Positions 8,221-18,713 of a DNA stretch of 59,632 nt are shown one piece after another. The first letter of the stretch is position 1. Each line of letters begins with the position of its first letter. The translations under genes were made by a program, and so were the position numbers. The notes beneath the pieces are model-generated. The model was not told the DNA's origin, did not search any database, and was given only the letters and a program-made list of their open reading frames with translations. The stretch is from Lysinibacillus xylanilyticus. Its GTDB lineage: Bacteria; Bacillota; Bacilli; Bacillales_A; Planococcaceae. The DNA lies in NCBI RefSeq assembly GCF_001708185.1, contig NZ_MDDN01000019.1:1-59632 (forward strand), given 5' to 3'.

Positions 8221-8658
8221 TTATCCGCGAAGCTCGTAAGCTTCTGGTTTTTGTGCAGCATGTGGATGCTCTGTTCCAGTGTAAACGTTAAGTTTAGTGA
8301 ACATTTTGCGACCTAAAGAGTTTTTAGGAAGCATCCCTTTAATTGCTAATTCGATCATTCGTGTTGGGTATTTATCTAACATTTCACCAGCAGTACGAGT
8401 TTTTAAACCACCCGCAAATTGAGTATGGTGACGGTAAAGTTTACCCTCTAATTTGTTACCAGTTAAATGGATTTTGTCAGCGTTGATGATGATTACGTGA
8501 TCACCTGTATCAACGTTTGGTGTGAATGTTGGTTTATGTTTACCACGTAAGATAGCAGCTACTTCAGAAGCTAAACGTCCAAGAGTTTGGCCTTCTGCAT
8601 CAACTACTAGCCATTTACGGTCTACTTCGTGACCTTTAGCCATGAATGTTGTACGCAT
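8221..8658 (-). CDS. rplM: 50S ribosomal protein L13 (uL13)
   Basis: A 145-aa protein, the same length as B. subtilis L13, with [21 protein letters not shown], the [23 protein letters not shown] core and [12 protein letters not shown]13 binds 23S rRNA early in 50S assembly. AGGAGG precedes the ATG. First gene of the rplM-rpsI operon, with its own promoter and leader. Confidence 0.98.
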   Translation of the reverse strand: MRTTFMAKGHEVDRKWLVVDAEGQTLGRLASEVAAILRGKHKPTFTPNVDTGDHVIIINADKIHLTGNKLEGKLYRHHTQFAGGLKTRTAGEMLDKYPTRMIELAIKGMLPKNSLGRKMFTKLNVYTGTEHPHAAQKPEAYELRG

Positions 8659-8753
8659 GTATATATCCTCCTAATCGATTCGATTACCGTTATTTTTCAT
8701 TAAACTACACTATAAGTTTTCGGGGCTTATTTGTGGTGGTAATGAAAATACCA
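8659..8753 (-). ncRNA. candidate L13-type leader of rplM-rpsI
   Basis: The transcript predicted from the promoter at 8760-8788 has a leader of about 95 nt. Its two halves form a stem: a TATTTTCATTA segment near its 5' end pairs with TAATGAAAAATA near 8690-8702, enclosing a loop region. Firmicute rplM genes commonly carry an autoregulatory L13 leader. Location and hairpin fit, but membership of that family is not verified. Confidence 0.45.
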
Positions 8754-8759
8754 TCTGTT

Positions 8760-8788
8760 ATCATATAATGAATGACTTTTAAAGTCAA
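8760..8788 (-). promoter_or_regulatory. sigma-A promoter of rplM-rpsI
   Basis: Minus-strand TTGACT (8783-8788), a 17-bp spacer and TATGAT (8760-8765). One mismatch to consensus in each hexamer. It separates rplM-rpsI from the upstream truA transcript. Confidence 0.85.
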
Positions 8789-8950
8789 GCAATTTCAATA
8801 AACACCTGGAGAAGTTGTTCAGATTCATTAATTGTTAAAATTAAGGCGTCTGTGAGCCTTTATTTTGTAAAAATACAATGATATTTCGCTTCAAGGATTC
8901 TATAACATTTGCTAGTTGTTCTTCTTAATGATTCGTCACCATAACGTGGG

Positions 8951-9261
8951 GTTGATTTCCGTTCCGGCTGGGCGCTTTGCCTCTGACGCTTCGCTTTCGC
9001 GCAGATAAAACATTTGTTGTTGCTGTCGTTGCACTTTCGCACAGATAAAACATTGCTGTCGCTTCGTTAGCACTACGCTTTCGCACAGAGCAAAGCTTCC
9101 TGGGAGCGTCCGATGAGCCGCTTCACTCGCGTTGCTCGCTCCAGGGTCTCGGGCCAACACGATGTTGGTCACGAAGGCGTTATCACAGGACGTGATGGTT
9201 TTAGCCTGCGTTCCTCTATTGCTGATCCCCAAGGAGTCGCCCAGCCTCCACTCCAATCAAC
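8951..9261. repeat. composite dispersed repeat, copy 1
   Basis: A 311-bp intergenic element bounded by imperfect terminal inverted repeats: GTTGATT...GGCTGGGCG at 8951-8981 and its reverse complement at about 9238-9261. Most of it is shared, in the same orientation, with 33998-34317, and weaker similarity continues to about 9310. It is GC-richer than its surroundings and carries CGCTTTCGC.CAGATAAAACATT-type internal units. The ends resemble a foldback intergenic repeat I recall as common in Bacillaceae genomes. It has no coding content and sits between truA and rplM. Confidence 0.85.
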
Positions 9262-9315
9262 TTATCTGCATGGCATACGTTCTAAAATGGCATCTTAACT
9301 TTTGGTGGTGATTCT

Positions 9316-10056
9316 TTAATAGAAGACTTGCTCAAGATACAGACCTTGTGGAGGTGCAGTCTTACCCGCCTGATCGCGATTCATAGATTTAACGACTAAC
9401 TCCACGTTTTCAATGTCACGACGTCCTATACCGACTTCCCAAAGTGTGCCTGCGATAATACGTACCATATTATACAAGAAGCCATTCCCTTCAATTACCA
9501 TATGTAGCTCTTCACCATGCCATTCAAATTGTAGCGTCGTTACCGTTCGCACCTTATCTTTGACACTTGTATTGGCTGCACAAAAGCATGAAAAATCATG
9601 TGTACCGATAATAGCTCTTGCTGCCTCCTGCATTGCCTCAACATTTGGTTTTACACCATTTGTCTCTACCGTATAATGTCTACGAAATGGACTCTGTACA
9701 GACTCACATGACCATATATATCGATACCGCTTCCCTGTTACACTGTAGCGCGCGTGAAAATCCACAGCTACTTCTTCAATCGACATTACTCGAATATCTC
9801 TTGGCAGTTGAACATTCAATGCCTTCATGTATTTATCTACTGGGATCGCAAGTGGTGAATCAAAATGCAAGGTTTGGCCTATTGCATGCACTCTTGCATC
9901 TGTACGTCCACTCGCTGTTACCTTTACCTTTTCCCCTTTATGCATAATGGCTAGAACACGCTCAAGTTCTGCCTGTACTGTCCGCTCCCCAGGCTGTATT
10001 TGATAGCCAGAAAATTGCGTTCCATCATAACTAATTATTACTTTTAATCGTCGCAT
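9316..10056 (-). CDS. truA: tRNA pseudouridine(38-40) synthase TruA
   Basis: A 246-aa protein with the TruA catalytic motif GRTDARVHAIGQ (nucleophile Asp53), YDGTQFSGYQ near the start and NMVRIIAGTLWEVG near the end. It converts U38-U40 of the tRNA anticodon arm to pseudouridine. Last gene of ecfA1-ecfA2-ecfT-truA, 13 nt after ecfT. Composite repeat copy 1 starts just after its stop. Confidence 0.97.
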   Translation of the reverse strand: MRRLKVIISYDGTQFSGYQIQPGERTVQAELERVLAIMHKGEKVKVTASGRTDARVHAIGQTLHFDSPLAIPVDKYMKALNVQLPRDIRVMSIEEVAVDFHARYSVTGKRYRYIWSCESVQSPFRRHYTVETNGVKPNVEAMQEAARAIIGTHDFSCFCAANTSVKDKVRTVTTLQFEWHGEELHMVIEGNGFLYNMVRIIAGTLWEVGIGRRDIENVELVVKSMNRDQAGKTAPPQGLYLEQVFY

Positions 10057-10069
10057 AAAGTTACTCCTT

Positions 10070-10867
10070 TTAACTTCTATAGAAGAATAGTAAAACGGCC
10101 ATTGCTCCTAATAGCACGAGTGCAAATGTATCACTCATATCCCACTTTAGCTTGCGATATCTTGTACGGCCTTCTCCTCCACGGTAACCTCTTACTTCCA
10201 TAGCTGTTGCTAAATCCTCGGCTCGTTTAAAAGCACTTACAAAGAGAGGCACCAATAATGGTACAACCGCTTTGATACGATCTTTTATCGGTCCAGAAGA
10301 TAAATCAGAGCCACGTGCCATTTGCGCCTTCATGATTTTATCTGTTTCATCCATTAACGTTGGAATAAAGCGCAATGATATAGACATCATCAGAGCTAAC
10401 TCATGCACAGGCACTTTCACCGCTTTTAATGGATTTAGCAGTACTTCAATACCATCCGTAATAGAAATCGGTGATGTGGTAAGCGTTAAGATAGATGTCA
10501 TAAACACTAGAACTAAGAAACGTATCGAAATAAATATCCCTTGTCGGAGACCTTCTTCATAGATCGTGATAAACTTCCATTCGAAAACTACAGCGCCTTC
10601 CCTCGTCATAAAAATATGCAGCAGGAATGTAAAAGCCATTAAAAAGAGCACTGGCTTTAGACCATTAATTAAAAAATACAGGCGAATACGTGACACTAGT
10701 ACAACGAGTAAGGTAAATGCCAATAGTAGGGCATATGTCACTGTATTGTTTGCTAAAAAAACAATAATAATGAACGCAAACACAAATATAAGCTTTGATC
10801 GTGGGTCGAGCTTATGAACTGGAGAATCCCCTGGTAGGAAGCGTCCAAATATCATTTTCTCCATCAT
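10070..10867 (-). CDS. ecfT: ECF transporter transmembrane component EcfT
   Basis: A 265-aa polytopic membrane protein with the two short Ala-Arg-Gly-type coupling motifs of EcfT (MARGSD and VRGYRGG), which contact the two ATPases. It forms the energising module with EcfA1 and EcfA2 and pairs with exchangeable vitamin-binding S subunits (none in the window). Its ATG overlaps the ecfA2 stop (ATGA), indicating translational coupling. Confidence 0.95.
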   Translation of the reverse strand: MMEKMIFGRFLPGDSPVHKLDPRSKLIFVFAFIIIVFLANNTVTYALLLAFTLLVVLVSRIRLYFLINGLKPVLFLMAFTFLLHIFMTREGAVVFEWKFITIYEEGLRQGIFISIRFLVLVFMTSILTLTTSPISITDGIEVLLNPLKAVKVPVHELALMMSISLRFIPTLMDETDKIMKAQMARGSDLSSGPIKDRIKAVVPLLVPLFVSAFKRAEDLATAMEVRGYRGGEGRTRYRKLKWDMSDTFALVLLGAMAVLLFFYRS

Positions 10868-11736
10868 GATTCTGCACGCTCCTCTCTTAGCACTCGAGCA
10901 ATTTCAGTTGCTAGCTCTTCTTCGGTTAAGCATATCTTTGAGAAGGGTGTATTAATCATTTTTTCGATTTTTTGTTGAAAGCGTACGATACGAGGTGGTT
11001 CTAAGCGAAGATTTTTTAATGTCTCCACATCTTTGAAAATGTCTTGTGGTGTACCACGTAATACATTTTTCCCTTCATGCATAATGACGATATTGTCTGC
11101 ATAACGAGCTGCGTCCTCCATACTATGCGTAACGAGAATCGTCGTTAAACCACGTTCCTGATGTAGCTTATAAAACATATCCATAATCTCTTTCTGACCA
11201 CGTGGATCAAGCCCTGCAGTTGGTTCATCTAATACAATAACTTCAGGCTCCATCGCTAATACACCAGCAATGGCCACTCTGCGCATTTGGCCACCTGATA
11301 AATCAAAAGGTGATTTTTCAAGTACGTCCTCTGGTAAACCTACTAAGCCTACAAGTTCTCTTGCTCGCGCTTCGGCCTCTTTCTCCGATACACCAAAGTT
11401 CATAGGACCAAACATAATATCCTTTAATACCGTTTCTTCAAATAACTGATGCTCCGGGAATTGAAACACAATACCAACCTTTTGACGTACAGCCTTTAAA
11501 TCCTTCGCCTTTTTTCCAGCTACAACAATGCGATCTCCAATATGTACTTCCCCTGAAGTTGGTTTTAGAAGTGCATTAAAATGTTGAAGAATTGTCGACT
11601 TACCGGAGCCAGTATGCCCAATTATCGCCTGATACGTATGTGAAGGAATTTCAAAATCTACATCGAATAATGCACGTTTTTCAAAAGGCGTACCCTGTGC
11701 ATAGGCATAACTTATTTGTTGAAGTTTGATGTCCAT
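10864..11736 (-). CDS. ecfA2: ECF transporter ATPase EcfA2
   Basis: A 290-aa ABC ATPase: Walker A GHTGSGKS, Q-loop FQFPEHQLFEETV, signature DLSGGQMRR, Walker B VIVLDEPTAGLDP and H-loop VTHSM. The FPEHQLF sequence and the C-terminal extension are typical of EcfA2. Its start overlaps the ecfA1 end by 25 bp and its stop overlaps ecfT. Confidence 0.95.
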   Translation of the reverse strand: MDIKLQQISYAYAQGTPFEKRALFDVDFEIPSHTYQAIIGHTGSGKSTILQHFNALLKPTSGEVHIGDRIVVAGKKAKDLKAVRQKVGIVFQFPEHQLFEETVLKDIMFGPMNFGVSEKEAEARARELVGLVGLPEDVLEKSPFDLSGGQMRRVAIAGVLAMEPEVIVLDEPTAGLDPRGQKEIMDMFYKLHQERGLTTILVTHSMEDAARYADNIVIMHEGKNVLRGTPQDIFKDVETLKNLRLEPPRIVRFQQKIEKMINTPFSKICLTEEELATEIARVLREERAES

Positions 11737-12557
11737 AAATCATTCACCAACTCTTCTTCTGTCATATGTTGTCCCATTAACGGAACACCTTCCTTTTGTA
11801 ATAACTTTGATAACTTCATGGCAAATGGTAAGTCTAGCCCGAACTCAACTAACTTGTCCCCCAGCGCAAAAATTTCATCAGGTGAACCTTCAGCAAATTT
11901 TTTTCCATCATTCATAAAGAGAACACGATCTGCAAGCATCGCTTCCTCTAAATCGTGTGTAATGGATATTACCGTTAGCCCTGTTTCAGCACGTAATGCT
12001 TGTACTGTCTGTAATACCTCCGCACGTCCCTGTGGATCTAGCATTGACGTAGCTTCGTCTAGAATCAGGAGCTTTGGTTTCAATGCAAGTGCACCGGCAA
12101 TAGCAACACGCTGCTTTTGCCCACCTGATAAGTGATGTGGCTCGTGATCTAAAAAATTACCCATTTTTACTTGTCCGAGTGCTGCATGTACACGTTCCAC
12201 CATCTCTTCGAACGGTACTCCGTTATTTTCAAGGGCGAAAGCAACATCATCCTGCACTGTCGCTCCAACAAATTGATTGTCTGGATTTTGAAAAACCATG
12301 CCCATCTGTGAACGGCTCTCCCATAGGTTTTCCTCATTCAACACTTCGCGCAGTATACGCACATCGCCCTGTTGTGGGTATAGCAAGCCATTCATAAGCT
12401 TCGCAATCGTGGATTTACCAGAACCGTTATGGCCGACAATGGCAATCCAATCCCCTTCCTGTACCGAAAAGCTTACATTTTCAACAGCATTACGACTTCG
12501 TTCTTCTTCTGGTGTATATGAAAATGTCACATTATTTAATGATAAAATTTCTGGCAT
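11712..12557 (-). CDS. ecfA1: ECF transporter ATPase EcfA1
   Basis: A 281-aa ABC ATPase: Walker A GHNGSGKS (42-49), Q-loop FQNPDNQFVGATV, signature HLSGGQKQR, Walker B LLILDEATSMLDP and ITHD. The NPDNQF Q-loop is characteristic of EcfA1. GAGAGGAG precedes the ATG. First gene of the ecf-truA unit; in B. subtilis it follows rplQ closely, but here about 550 bp of non-coding DNA intervenes. Confidence 0.95.
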   Translation of the reverse strand: MPEILSLNNVTFSYTPEEERSRNAVENVSFSVQEGDWIAIVGHNGSGKSTIAKLMNGLLYPQQGDVRILREVLNEENLWESRSQMGMVFQNPDNQFVGATVQDDVAFALENNGVPFEEMVERVHAALGQVKMGNFLDHEPHHLSGGQKQRVAIAGALALKPKLLILDEATSMLDPQGRAEVLQTVQALRAETGLTVISITHDLEEAMLADRVLFMNDGKKFAEGSPDEIFALGDKLVEFGLDLPFAMKLSKLLQKEGVPLMGQHMTEEELVNDLWTSNFNK

Positions 12558-12879
12558 TTCTAGAACTCCTCTCTACTTGCTCAGCTCTACTAACTAACTT
12601 ACACTTTTTTATGTATGAATTCTACTACAATCATTATGTCGATAAAAGAAAAGTGCAAAAAAGACTTTCTTTTGTTTTCCTATATAGTTCTAAATTTAAT
12701 GTATAAATTATCTTTTAATATACAAAATGATATCTCAAATTTAAGTACATCAAATATTAAAGTAAAGACTTAAAAGTTATCCAAACGTTCTGATAACAAT
12801 TATTTTAGAAACAAAATATAAAAAGCCCGTATATTAAAAAAAGCACCACTATTGGCGCTATCAAATACTTCTCTAAAAA
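12558..12879 (-). other. AT-rich untranslated region upstream of ecfA1
   Basis: About 320 bp with no credible gene on either strand. It is very AT-rich and has several TATAAT-like hexamers, so it may hold the ecfA1 promoter. A possible pair is TTTTGC with CATAAT near 12635-12665 at 16 bp; this is weak. Confidence 0.4.
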
Positions 12880-13014
12880 ATAAAAAAGCGCGCACCTCAT
12901 TCGATAGAAATGCGCTAGTCGTTACATTTTCAAGAAACATGGGTGCTCAAGCCCTTGTTTCCTCTGAATGAGGTGCGGAGAGCTAAACGAGACGCCACAC
13001 AACAGTGTCCGCTC
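12880..13014 (-). ncRNA. structured RNA element with terminator tail downstream of rplQ
   Basis: Read on the minus strand: hairpin 1 (13014-12989, stem GAG/CG/ACAC with loop TGTT); a perfect 12-bp closing stem (12966-12977 with 12891-12902, CGCACCTCATTC); and inside it two hairpins, 12934-12961 (GAAACA and GGG pairing) and 12907-12931 (GAAA..TG pairing). The closing stem is followed by GCGC and TTTTTTATTTTTT. This looks like a compact multi-helix RNA ending in an intrinsic terminator. Its position after rplQ recalls the 'L17 downstream element' known from lactic acid bacteria and Listeria; identity is not shown. Confidence 0.6.
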
Positions 13015-13060
13015 ATCATAACGCTCAGCTTAATTATTTGTCGTATAAATCATTTATAAA

Positions 13061-13088
13061 GAAAGAGGGTGGTGATTCCACCCTCTTC
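13061..13088 (-). terminator. intrinsic terminator after rplQ
   Basis: A perfect 10-bp inverted repeat (13063-13072 with 13078-13087, AAGAGGGTGG) followed on the minus strand by TTTCTTTAT. It closes the S10-spc-alpha transcript. Confidence 0.85.
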
Positions 13089-13109
13089 ACCACTTGTCTT
13101 CTATTATGA

Positions 13110-13490
13110 TTAAACTAATTCAATCACAACAACAGGTGCACCGTCACCACGACGTTGACCTACTTTAAGAATACGAGTGTAACCACCTTGACGCTCTGCA
13201 TAACGTGGTGCAACATCATCAAATAACTTTTGAAGTGCAAATGAAGTTGTTTCGTTACCTTCTGCATCAGTAGTTGTTACTAGTTCACGACGGATGAATG
13301 CAGCAGCTTGACGGCGTGCGTGTAAATCTCCGCGTTTACCTAAAGTAATCATTTTTTCAACAGCTTTACGTACTTCTTTAGCGCGAGCCTCAGTAGTTTC
13401 GATACGCTCGTTGATGATTAAATCAGTAGCTAAGTCACGTAACATCGCTTTACGTTGAGAACTTGTACGACCAAGTTTTCTGTAACCCAT
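13110..13490 (-). CDS. rplQ: 50S ribosomal protein L17 (bL17)
   Basis: A 126-aa protein with [25 protein letters not shown] at the N-terminus (shortened) and [14 protein letters not shown] near the C-terminus. It binds 23S rRNA near the exit tunnel. Last gene of the alpha operon, 57 nt after rpoA. AGGGAGG precedes the ATG. A terminator and the 12880-13014 RNA element follow. Confidence 0.98.
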   Translation of the reverse strand: MGYRKLGRTSSQRKAMLRDLATDLIINERIETTEARAKEVRKAVEKMITLGKRGDLHARRQAAAFIRRELVTTTDAEGNETTSFALQKLFDDVAPRYAERQGGYTRILKVGQRRGDGAPVVVIELV

Positions 13491-13547
13491 GGATGTTTCC
13501 CTCCTTTATTAAAAAATATCTGATCTTGTAAGTTTTGTTTAAATCGC

Positions 13548-14492
13548 TTAGTCTTCTTTGCGTAATCCTAAACCAAGCTCTTCTAACTTCGCTTTTACTT
13601 CTTCTAGTGACTTACGTCCAAGGTTACGAACTTTCATCATATCGTCTTCTGACTTATTCGCAAGTTCTAGTACTGTGTTAATACCAGCGCGTTTCAAGCA
13701 GTTATAAGAACGAACAGAAAGATCAAGTTCTTCGATAGTCATCTCTAAAACTTTTTCTTTTTGATCTTCTTCTTTTTCGACCATGATTTCAGCAGTTTGT
13801 GCCTCATCTGTCATGCCAACGAAGATGTTTAGATGCTCGGTTAAAATTTTTGCTCCGAGCGAAATCGCCTCTTTCGGACCGATGCTACCATCTGTCCACA
13901 CATCAAGAGAAAGTTTATCGTAGTCAGAAGACTGACCTACACGAGTATTTTCCACTTGGAAATTGACGCGTGATACTGGAGTGTAAATAGAGTCGATCGG
14001 GATCACGCCGATAGGAAGATCCTCACGTTTGTTTTGATCAGCAGGAGTGTAACCACGGCCGCGTTGAGCGTACATACGCATACGTAAATGACCGTTTTTA
14101 GCGATTGTTGCAATATATAGATCCGGGTTTAAAATTTCTACATCACTGTCATGTGTAATATCAGCAGCCGTAACTGTACCATCGCCTTTTACATCAATCT
14201 CAATAACTTTTTCTTCGTCAGAGTAGATTTTAAGAGCTAGTTTTTTCACGTTCAAAATAATTGAAGCTACATCTTCTACTACGCCTTCTACAGTTGAGAA
14301 TTCGTGAAGAACACCGTCAATTTGAATTGAAGTGACAGCAGCTCCTGGTAATGAAGACAGAAGGATACGACGTAAAGAATTACCCAAAGTGTTTCCATAT
14401 CCGCGTTCAAGCGGTTCTACAACAAACTTTCCATATTTGGAATCTTCGCTGATCTCCACCGTTTCAATCTTTGGTTTTTCAATTTCGATCAT
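13548..14492 (-). CDS. rpoA: RNA polymerase alpha subunit
   Basis: A 314-aa protein with the two-domain alpha architecture: an N-terminal dimerisation domain with [21 protein letters not shown] (shortened), and the C-terminal DNA/activator-binding domain with [18 protein letters not shown] and [10 protein letters not shown]. It forms the scaffold of RNA polymerase. Flanked by rpsK and rplQ as in Bacillus. AGGGAGGGTAAATG start context. Confidence 0.98.
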   Translation of the reverse strand: MIEIEKPKIETVEISEDSKYGKFVVEPLERGYGNTLGNSLRRILLSSLPGAAVTSIQIDGVLHEFSTVEGVVEDVASIILNVKKLALKIYSDEEKVIEIDVKGDGTVTAADITHDSDVEILNPDLYIATIAKNGHLRMRMYAQRGRGYTPADQNKREDLPIGVIPIDSIYTPVSRVNFQVENTRVGQSSDYDKLSLDVWTDGSIGPKEAISLGAKILTEHLNIFVGMTDEAQTAEIMVEKEEDQKEKVLEMTIEELDLSVRSYNCLKRAGINTVLELANKSEDDMMKVRNLGRKSLEEVKAKLEELGLGLRKED

Positions 14493-14631
14493 TTCATTTA
14501 CCCTCCCTCAAAACATCGAATGTATAGGTTCTTTCCATCATAGATTCGATCGTCAATGACGTATCGTTTATTATCTGCACAAGACAGTCTGTACAAAAAA
14601 TGATGTTCTCATACAATATGAGACGCACCCA

Positions 14632-15039
<408 letters not shown>

Positions 15040-15046
15040 TTACTTA

Positions 15047-15412
15047 TTATTTTTTCTTGTTCGCAACTGTTTTACGAGGACCTTTACGCGTACGCGCATT
15101 GTTCTTCGTATTTTGACCACGAACAGGTAAACCACGACGGTGACGGATACCACGGAATGAACCGATTTCCATCAGACGTTTAATGTTTAATGAAGTTTCG
15201 CGACGTAAGTCACCTTCAAGTTTGTATGAATCTAATTGTTCACGGATTTTGTTTAACTCATCTTCAGTTAAGTCGCGTACGCGTGTATCTTCTGAAATAC
15301 CTGCGTCAGCTAGTACTTTCTGAGCTGTAGTTTTACCAATACCGAAAATGTACGTTAATGAAATTACCACGCGTTTGTCGCGAGGAATGTCAACACCAGC
15401 AATACGTGCCAT
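15047..15412 (-). CDS. rpsM: 30S ribosomal protein S13 (uS13)
   Basis: A 121-aa protein with [28 protein letters not shown] N-terminus (shortened), [14 protein letters not shown] and the basic tail [11 protein letters not shown], which contacts P-site tRNA. AAAGGAGG lies upstream of the ATG. Standard rpmJ-rpsM-rpsK order. Confidence 0.98.
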   Translation of the reverse strand: MARIAGVDIPRDKRVVISLTYIFGIGKTTAQKVLADAGISEDTRVRDLTEDELNKIREQLDSYKLEGDLRRETSLNIKRLMEIGSFRGIRHRRGLPVRGQNTKNNARTRKGPRKTVANKKK

Positions 15413-15436
15413 GTACGTTGTGCACCTCCTTTAGAA

Positions 15437-15550
<114 letters not shown>

Positions 15551-15587
15551 CTAACCTAACCTCCTTAGTAGTCCGGAGCGCAAAAGA

Positions 15588-15806
15588 TTATTTAAAACGG
15601 TATGTGATACGACCGCGAGTTAAATCATAAGGAGATAACTCGATAGTAACCTTATCTCCAGGTAGAATACGGATAAAGTGCATACGAATCTTACCAGAAA
15701 CGTGTGCTAGAATCACATGTCCATTTTCTAATTCTACCTTAAACATCGCGTTTGGCAAAGTCTCAACAACTGTCCCTTCGACTTCAATTACATCATCTTT
15801 CGCCAT
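15588..15806 (-). CDS. infA: translation initiation factor IF-1
   Basis: A 72-aa single OB-fold (S1-like) protein: [43 protein letters not shown] and [12 protein letters not shown]-1 occupies the A site during initiation. GAGAGGAG precedes the ATG. Preceded by a leader of about 400 nt rather than by map. Confidence 0.98.
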   Translation of the reverse strand: MAKDDVIEVEGTVVETLPNAMFKVELENGHVILAHVSGKIRMHFIRILPGDKVTIELSPYDLTRGRITYRFK

Positions 15807-16219
15807 CTACTCTGTCTCCTCTCTATATGCAAATTAAAGTTCTCATCGTTACATCAAACGGATATCTGCTGCAACCATAGAAGCAACCTCGTTTCAACAT
15901 ATGTTTGGATTGTATGAGAGATGTTTGAAAGACGCTCGTCTGGTTTCGCTTCACACAATCCACGGAATATACAGAACCAGTAAGGGAACTGAATCTCCCA
16001 TGTTTACACGAATACCGGAATGTCTTTGATGAGATATTCATACCCGTTACACAGATGCTTCCACGAAACCCATTATACTCTTTCAAAAGTAATGTTGCAC
16101 TTTTTAAAAGAAATATATACCGGGCACAATATGCTTTTGCAACTCTCAAAAAAATTATGTTTCGTTGTTGCTCCCGCATGCCTCCCGCGGAAGCAGTATT
16201 CTGCGCCCGGAGCCGGGTA
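15807..16219 (-). other. map-less intergenic region: adk 3' hairpins and infA promoter
   Basis: This 413-bp interval lies where Bacillus carries map. No methionine aminopeptidase frame exists. Just after the adk stop the minus strand is GC-rich with two hairpins (CCCGG-CT-CCGGG near 16205-16216, and GCTTCCGC with GCGGGAGC near 16168-16193) followed by a run of T residues (about 16148-16154). A TATAAT -10 is at 16072-16077; a matching -35 is weak. The 265 nt before infA hold stop-interrupted frames only. Confidence 0.55.
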
Positions 16220-16930
<711 letters not shown>

Positions 16931-16943
16931 CTAAAAACCAACA

Positions 16944-18239
16944 TTATTTCATAAAGCCTTTGTAGTGACGTTTAACAAGTTGAGATTCTAGCTGTTTCAT
17001 CGTTTCTAGCGCTACGCCGACCACGATAATTATACTAGTACCACCGATCTGCACTGTAGCAGGTAGATTCATAAAGTTTGTGAATATAATCGGCATTACA
17101 GAAATAACAGTTAAGAAAATCGCACCGACAAATGTCAGACGATATAACACGCTTGTTAAATACGTTTGTGTGCTTTCACCAGGACGAATACCTGGAATGT
17201 AAGCACCTTGTTTTTTCAAGTTATCTGCCACATTTTCCGGATTCACTTGTACGAATGCATAGAAATATGTGAACGCGACGATCAATGCAACGTAAATAAT
17301 CATTCCAACAGGTTTTGTATAATCAAACGTGTTTTCAATGAATGTTGTTACGGCACTTTCACCAAAGAACGGAACTAACGTACGTGGTGTCATTAGAAAC
17401 GCTGATGCAAAGATTACCGGAATAACCCCTGCAGCATTCACTTTTAACGGTAAATGCGTTTGTTGACCACCAGTTTGTTGGTTACGTCCAGTAACTCGTT
17501 TTGCATATTGAATTGGAATTTTACGTAGTGCTTGTTGCACGTAGATAACCCCAACAACAACTGCAAGCATAACTAAAACAAGTAATCCAAGGATCACTAG
17601 ATTGATAAATAGCTTATCACCAGCGCCCTCAATTTGCTGTGCATAGATTTGGTTGATACTTGTTGGTAATGCCGCAACGATACCTGCGAAAATTATAACA
17701 GAAATACCATTCCCAACACCATGCGCAGTAATTTGTTCAGCAAGCCATACTAGGAATGCTGTACCCGCTGTCAATACAATGGAAATCGTAACGTAAGTTA
17801 AAACTCCTTCTTCTTTAATCAATGATCCGCCATACATTTTATTAAAGCCAAATGACATCGCGAATGATTGGATAAAAGCAAGAACAATTGTAAAGTAACG
17901 AGTAAATTGAGCAAGTTTACGTCTTCCGACTTCACCTTGCTTTGCCCACTCAGCAAATTTCGGTACTACGTCCATTTGCAATAACTGAACAATGATTGAA
18001 GCAGTGATGTAAGGCATAATCCCCATCGCAAAGATAGAGAAGTTCTTTAAAGCACCACCGCCAAAAGTATTGAGGAAACCAACGAGATTGAACTCATCAG
18101 TTGCCTGTAATACATTAGCGTCAACGTTCGGTACTGGTACAAACGTACCAATACGGAAAACGATTAACATTAGAAGAGTGAAAATGATTTTATTTCGTAT
18201 ATCTCGAACACGCATAAAGTTAGAGATTGTCTGAAACAT
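16944..18239 (-). CDS. secY: protein translocase channel subunit SecY
   Basis: A 431-aa protein with about ten transmembrane helices. SecY-specific segments include FSIFAMGIMPYITASIIVQLLQ (shortened), GNGISVIIFAGI, NPENVADNLKKQGAYIPGIRPG (shortened) and the C-terminal KRHYKGF. It forms the Sec channel with SecE, whose gene is at 51774. It overlaps the rplO stop by one base (position 18239), so the two are probably coupled. Confidence 0.98.
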   Translation of the reverse strand: MFQTISNFMRVRDIRNKIIFTLLMLIVFRIGTFVPVPNVDANVLQATDEFNLVGFLNTFGGGALKNFSIFAMGIMPYITASIIVQLLQMDVVPKFAEWAKQGEVGRRKLAQFTRYFTIVLAFIQSFAMSFGFNKMYGGSLIKEEGVLTYVTISIVLTAGTAFLVWLAEQITAHGVGNGISVIIFAGIVAALPTSINQIYAQQIEGAGDKLFINLVILGLLVLVMLAVVVGVIYVQQALRKIPIQYAKRVTGRNQQTGGQQTHLPLKVNAAGVIPVIFASAFLMTPRTLVPFFGESAVTTFIENTFDYTKPVGMIIYVALIVAFTYFYAFVQVNPENVADNLKKQGAYIPGIRPGESTQTYLTSVLYRLTFVGAIFLTVISVMPIIFTNFMNLPATVQIGGTSIIIVVGVALETMKQLESQLVKRHYKGFMK

Positions 18240-18679
18240 TAAATCACCTCAGTAGTTCCGCCGGCATTTTCAATTGCTTCTTTAGCCGAAGCTGAGAATT
18301 TATGAGCTTTTACTGTAAGCTTTTTATTAAGAGTTCCGTTTCCAAGAACTTTAATTCCAGCTTTTTCATTGCTCACTAAACCTGTTTCAAGTAATAATGC
18401 AGTTGTTACCTCTGCACCATCTTCAAAACGGTTTAATGTATCAAGATTAACGATCGCGTACTCTTTACGGTTAATGTTAGTAAAGCCGCGTTTCGGTAAA
18501 CGACGGAATAAAGGGTTTTGACCACCTTCGAATCCTGGGCGTACACCGCCGCCAGAACGAGAGTTTTGACCTTTATGACCTCTACCTGCAGTTTTACCGT
18601 TACCAGAACCGATACCGCGACCTACGCGGTTACGTACTTTACGGGAACCTTCTGCTGGTTTTAACTCATGAAGTTTCAT
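18239..18679 (-). CDS. rplO: 50S ribosomal protein L15 (uL15)
   Basis: A 146-aa protein (the B. subtilis length) beginning [14 protein letters not shown] with [21 protein letters not shown] (shortened). The start is the ATG at 18679; the reading from 18691 begins with a GTG inside the GGAGG site and is rejected. It binds 23S rRNA. Penultimate r-protein of the spc operon before secY. Confidence 0.97.
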   Translation of the reverse strand: MKLHELKPAEGSRKVRNRVGRGIGSGNGKTAGRGHKGQNSRSGGGVRPGFEGGQNPLFRRLPKRGFTNINRKEYAIVNLDTLNRFEDGAEVTTALLLETGLVSNEKAGIKVLGNGTLNKKLTVKAHKFSASAKEAIENAGGTTEVI

Positions 18680-18713
18680 ATTGGATGGCACCTCCTTGTT
18701 CGTTAATTAAAAA

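Noticed and set aside
8936..9256. 106-aa minus-strand open frame over repeat copy 1
   Set aside because: It lies wholly in the dispersed non-coding repeat, has Ser/Ala/Arg low-complexity content from repeated units, and the equivalent frame in copy 2 is not conserved.
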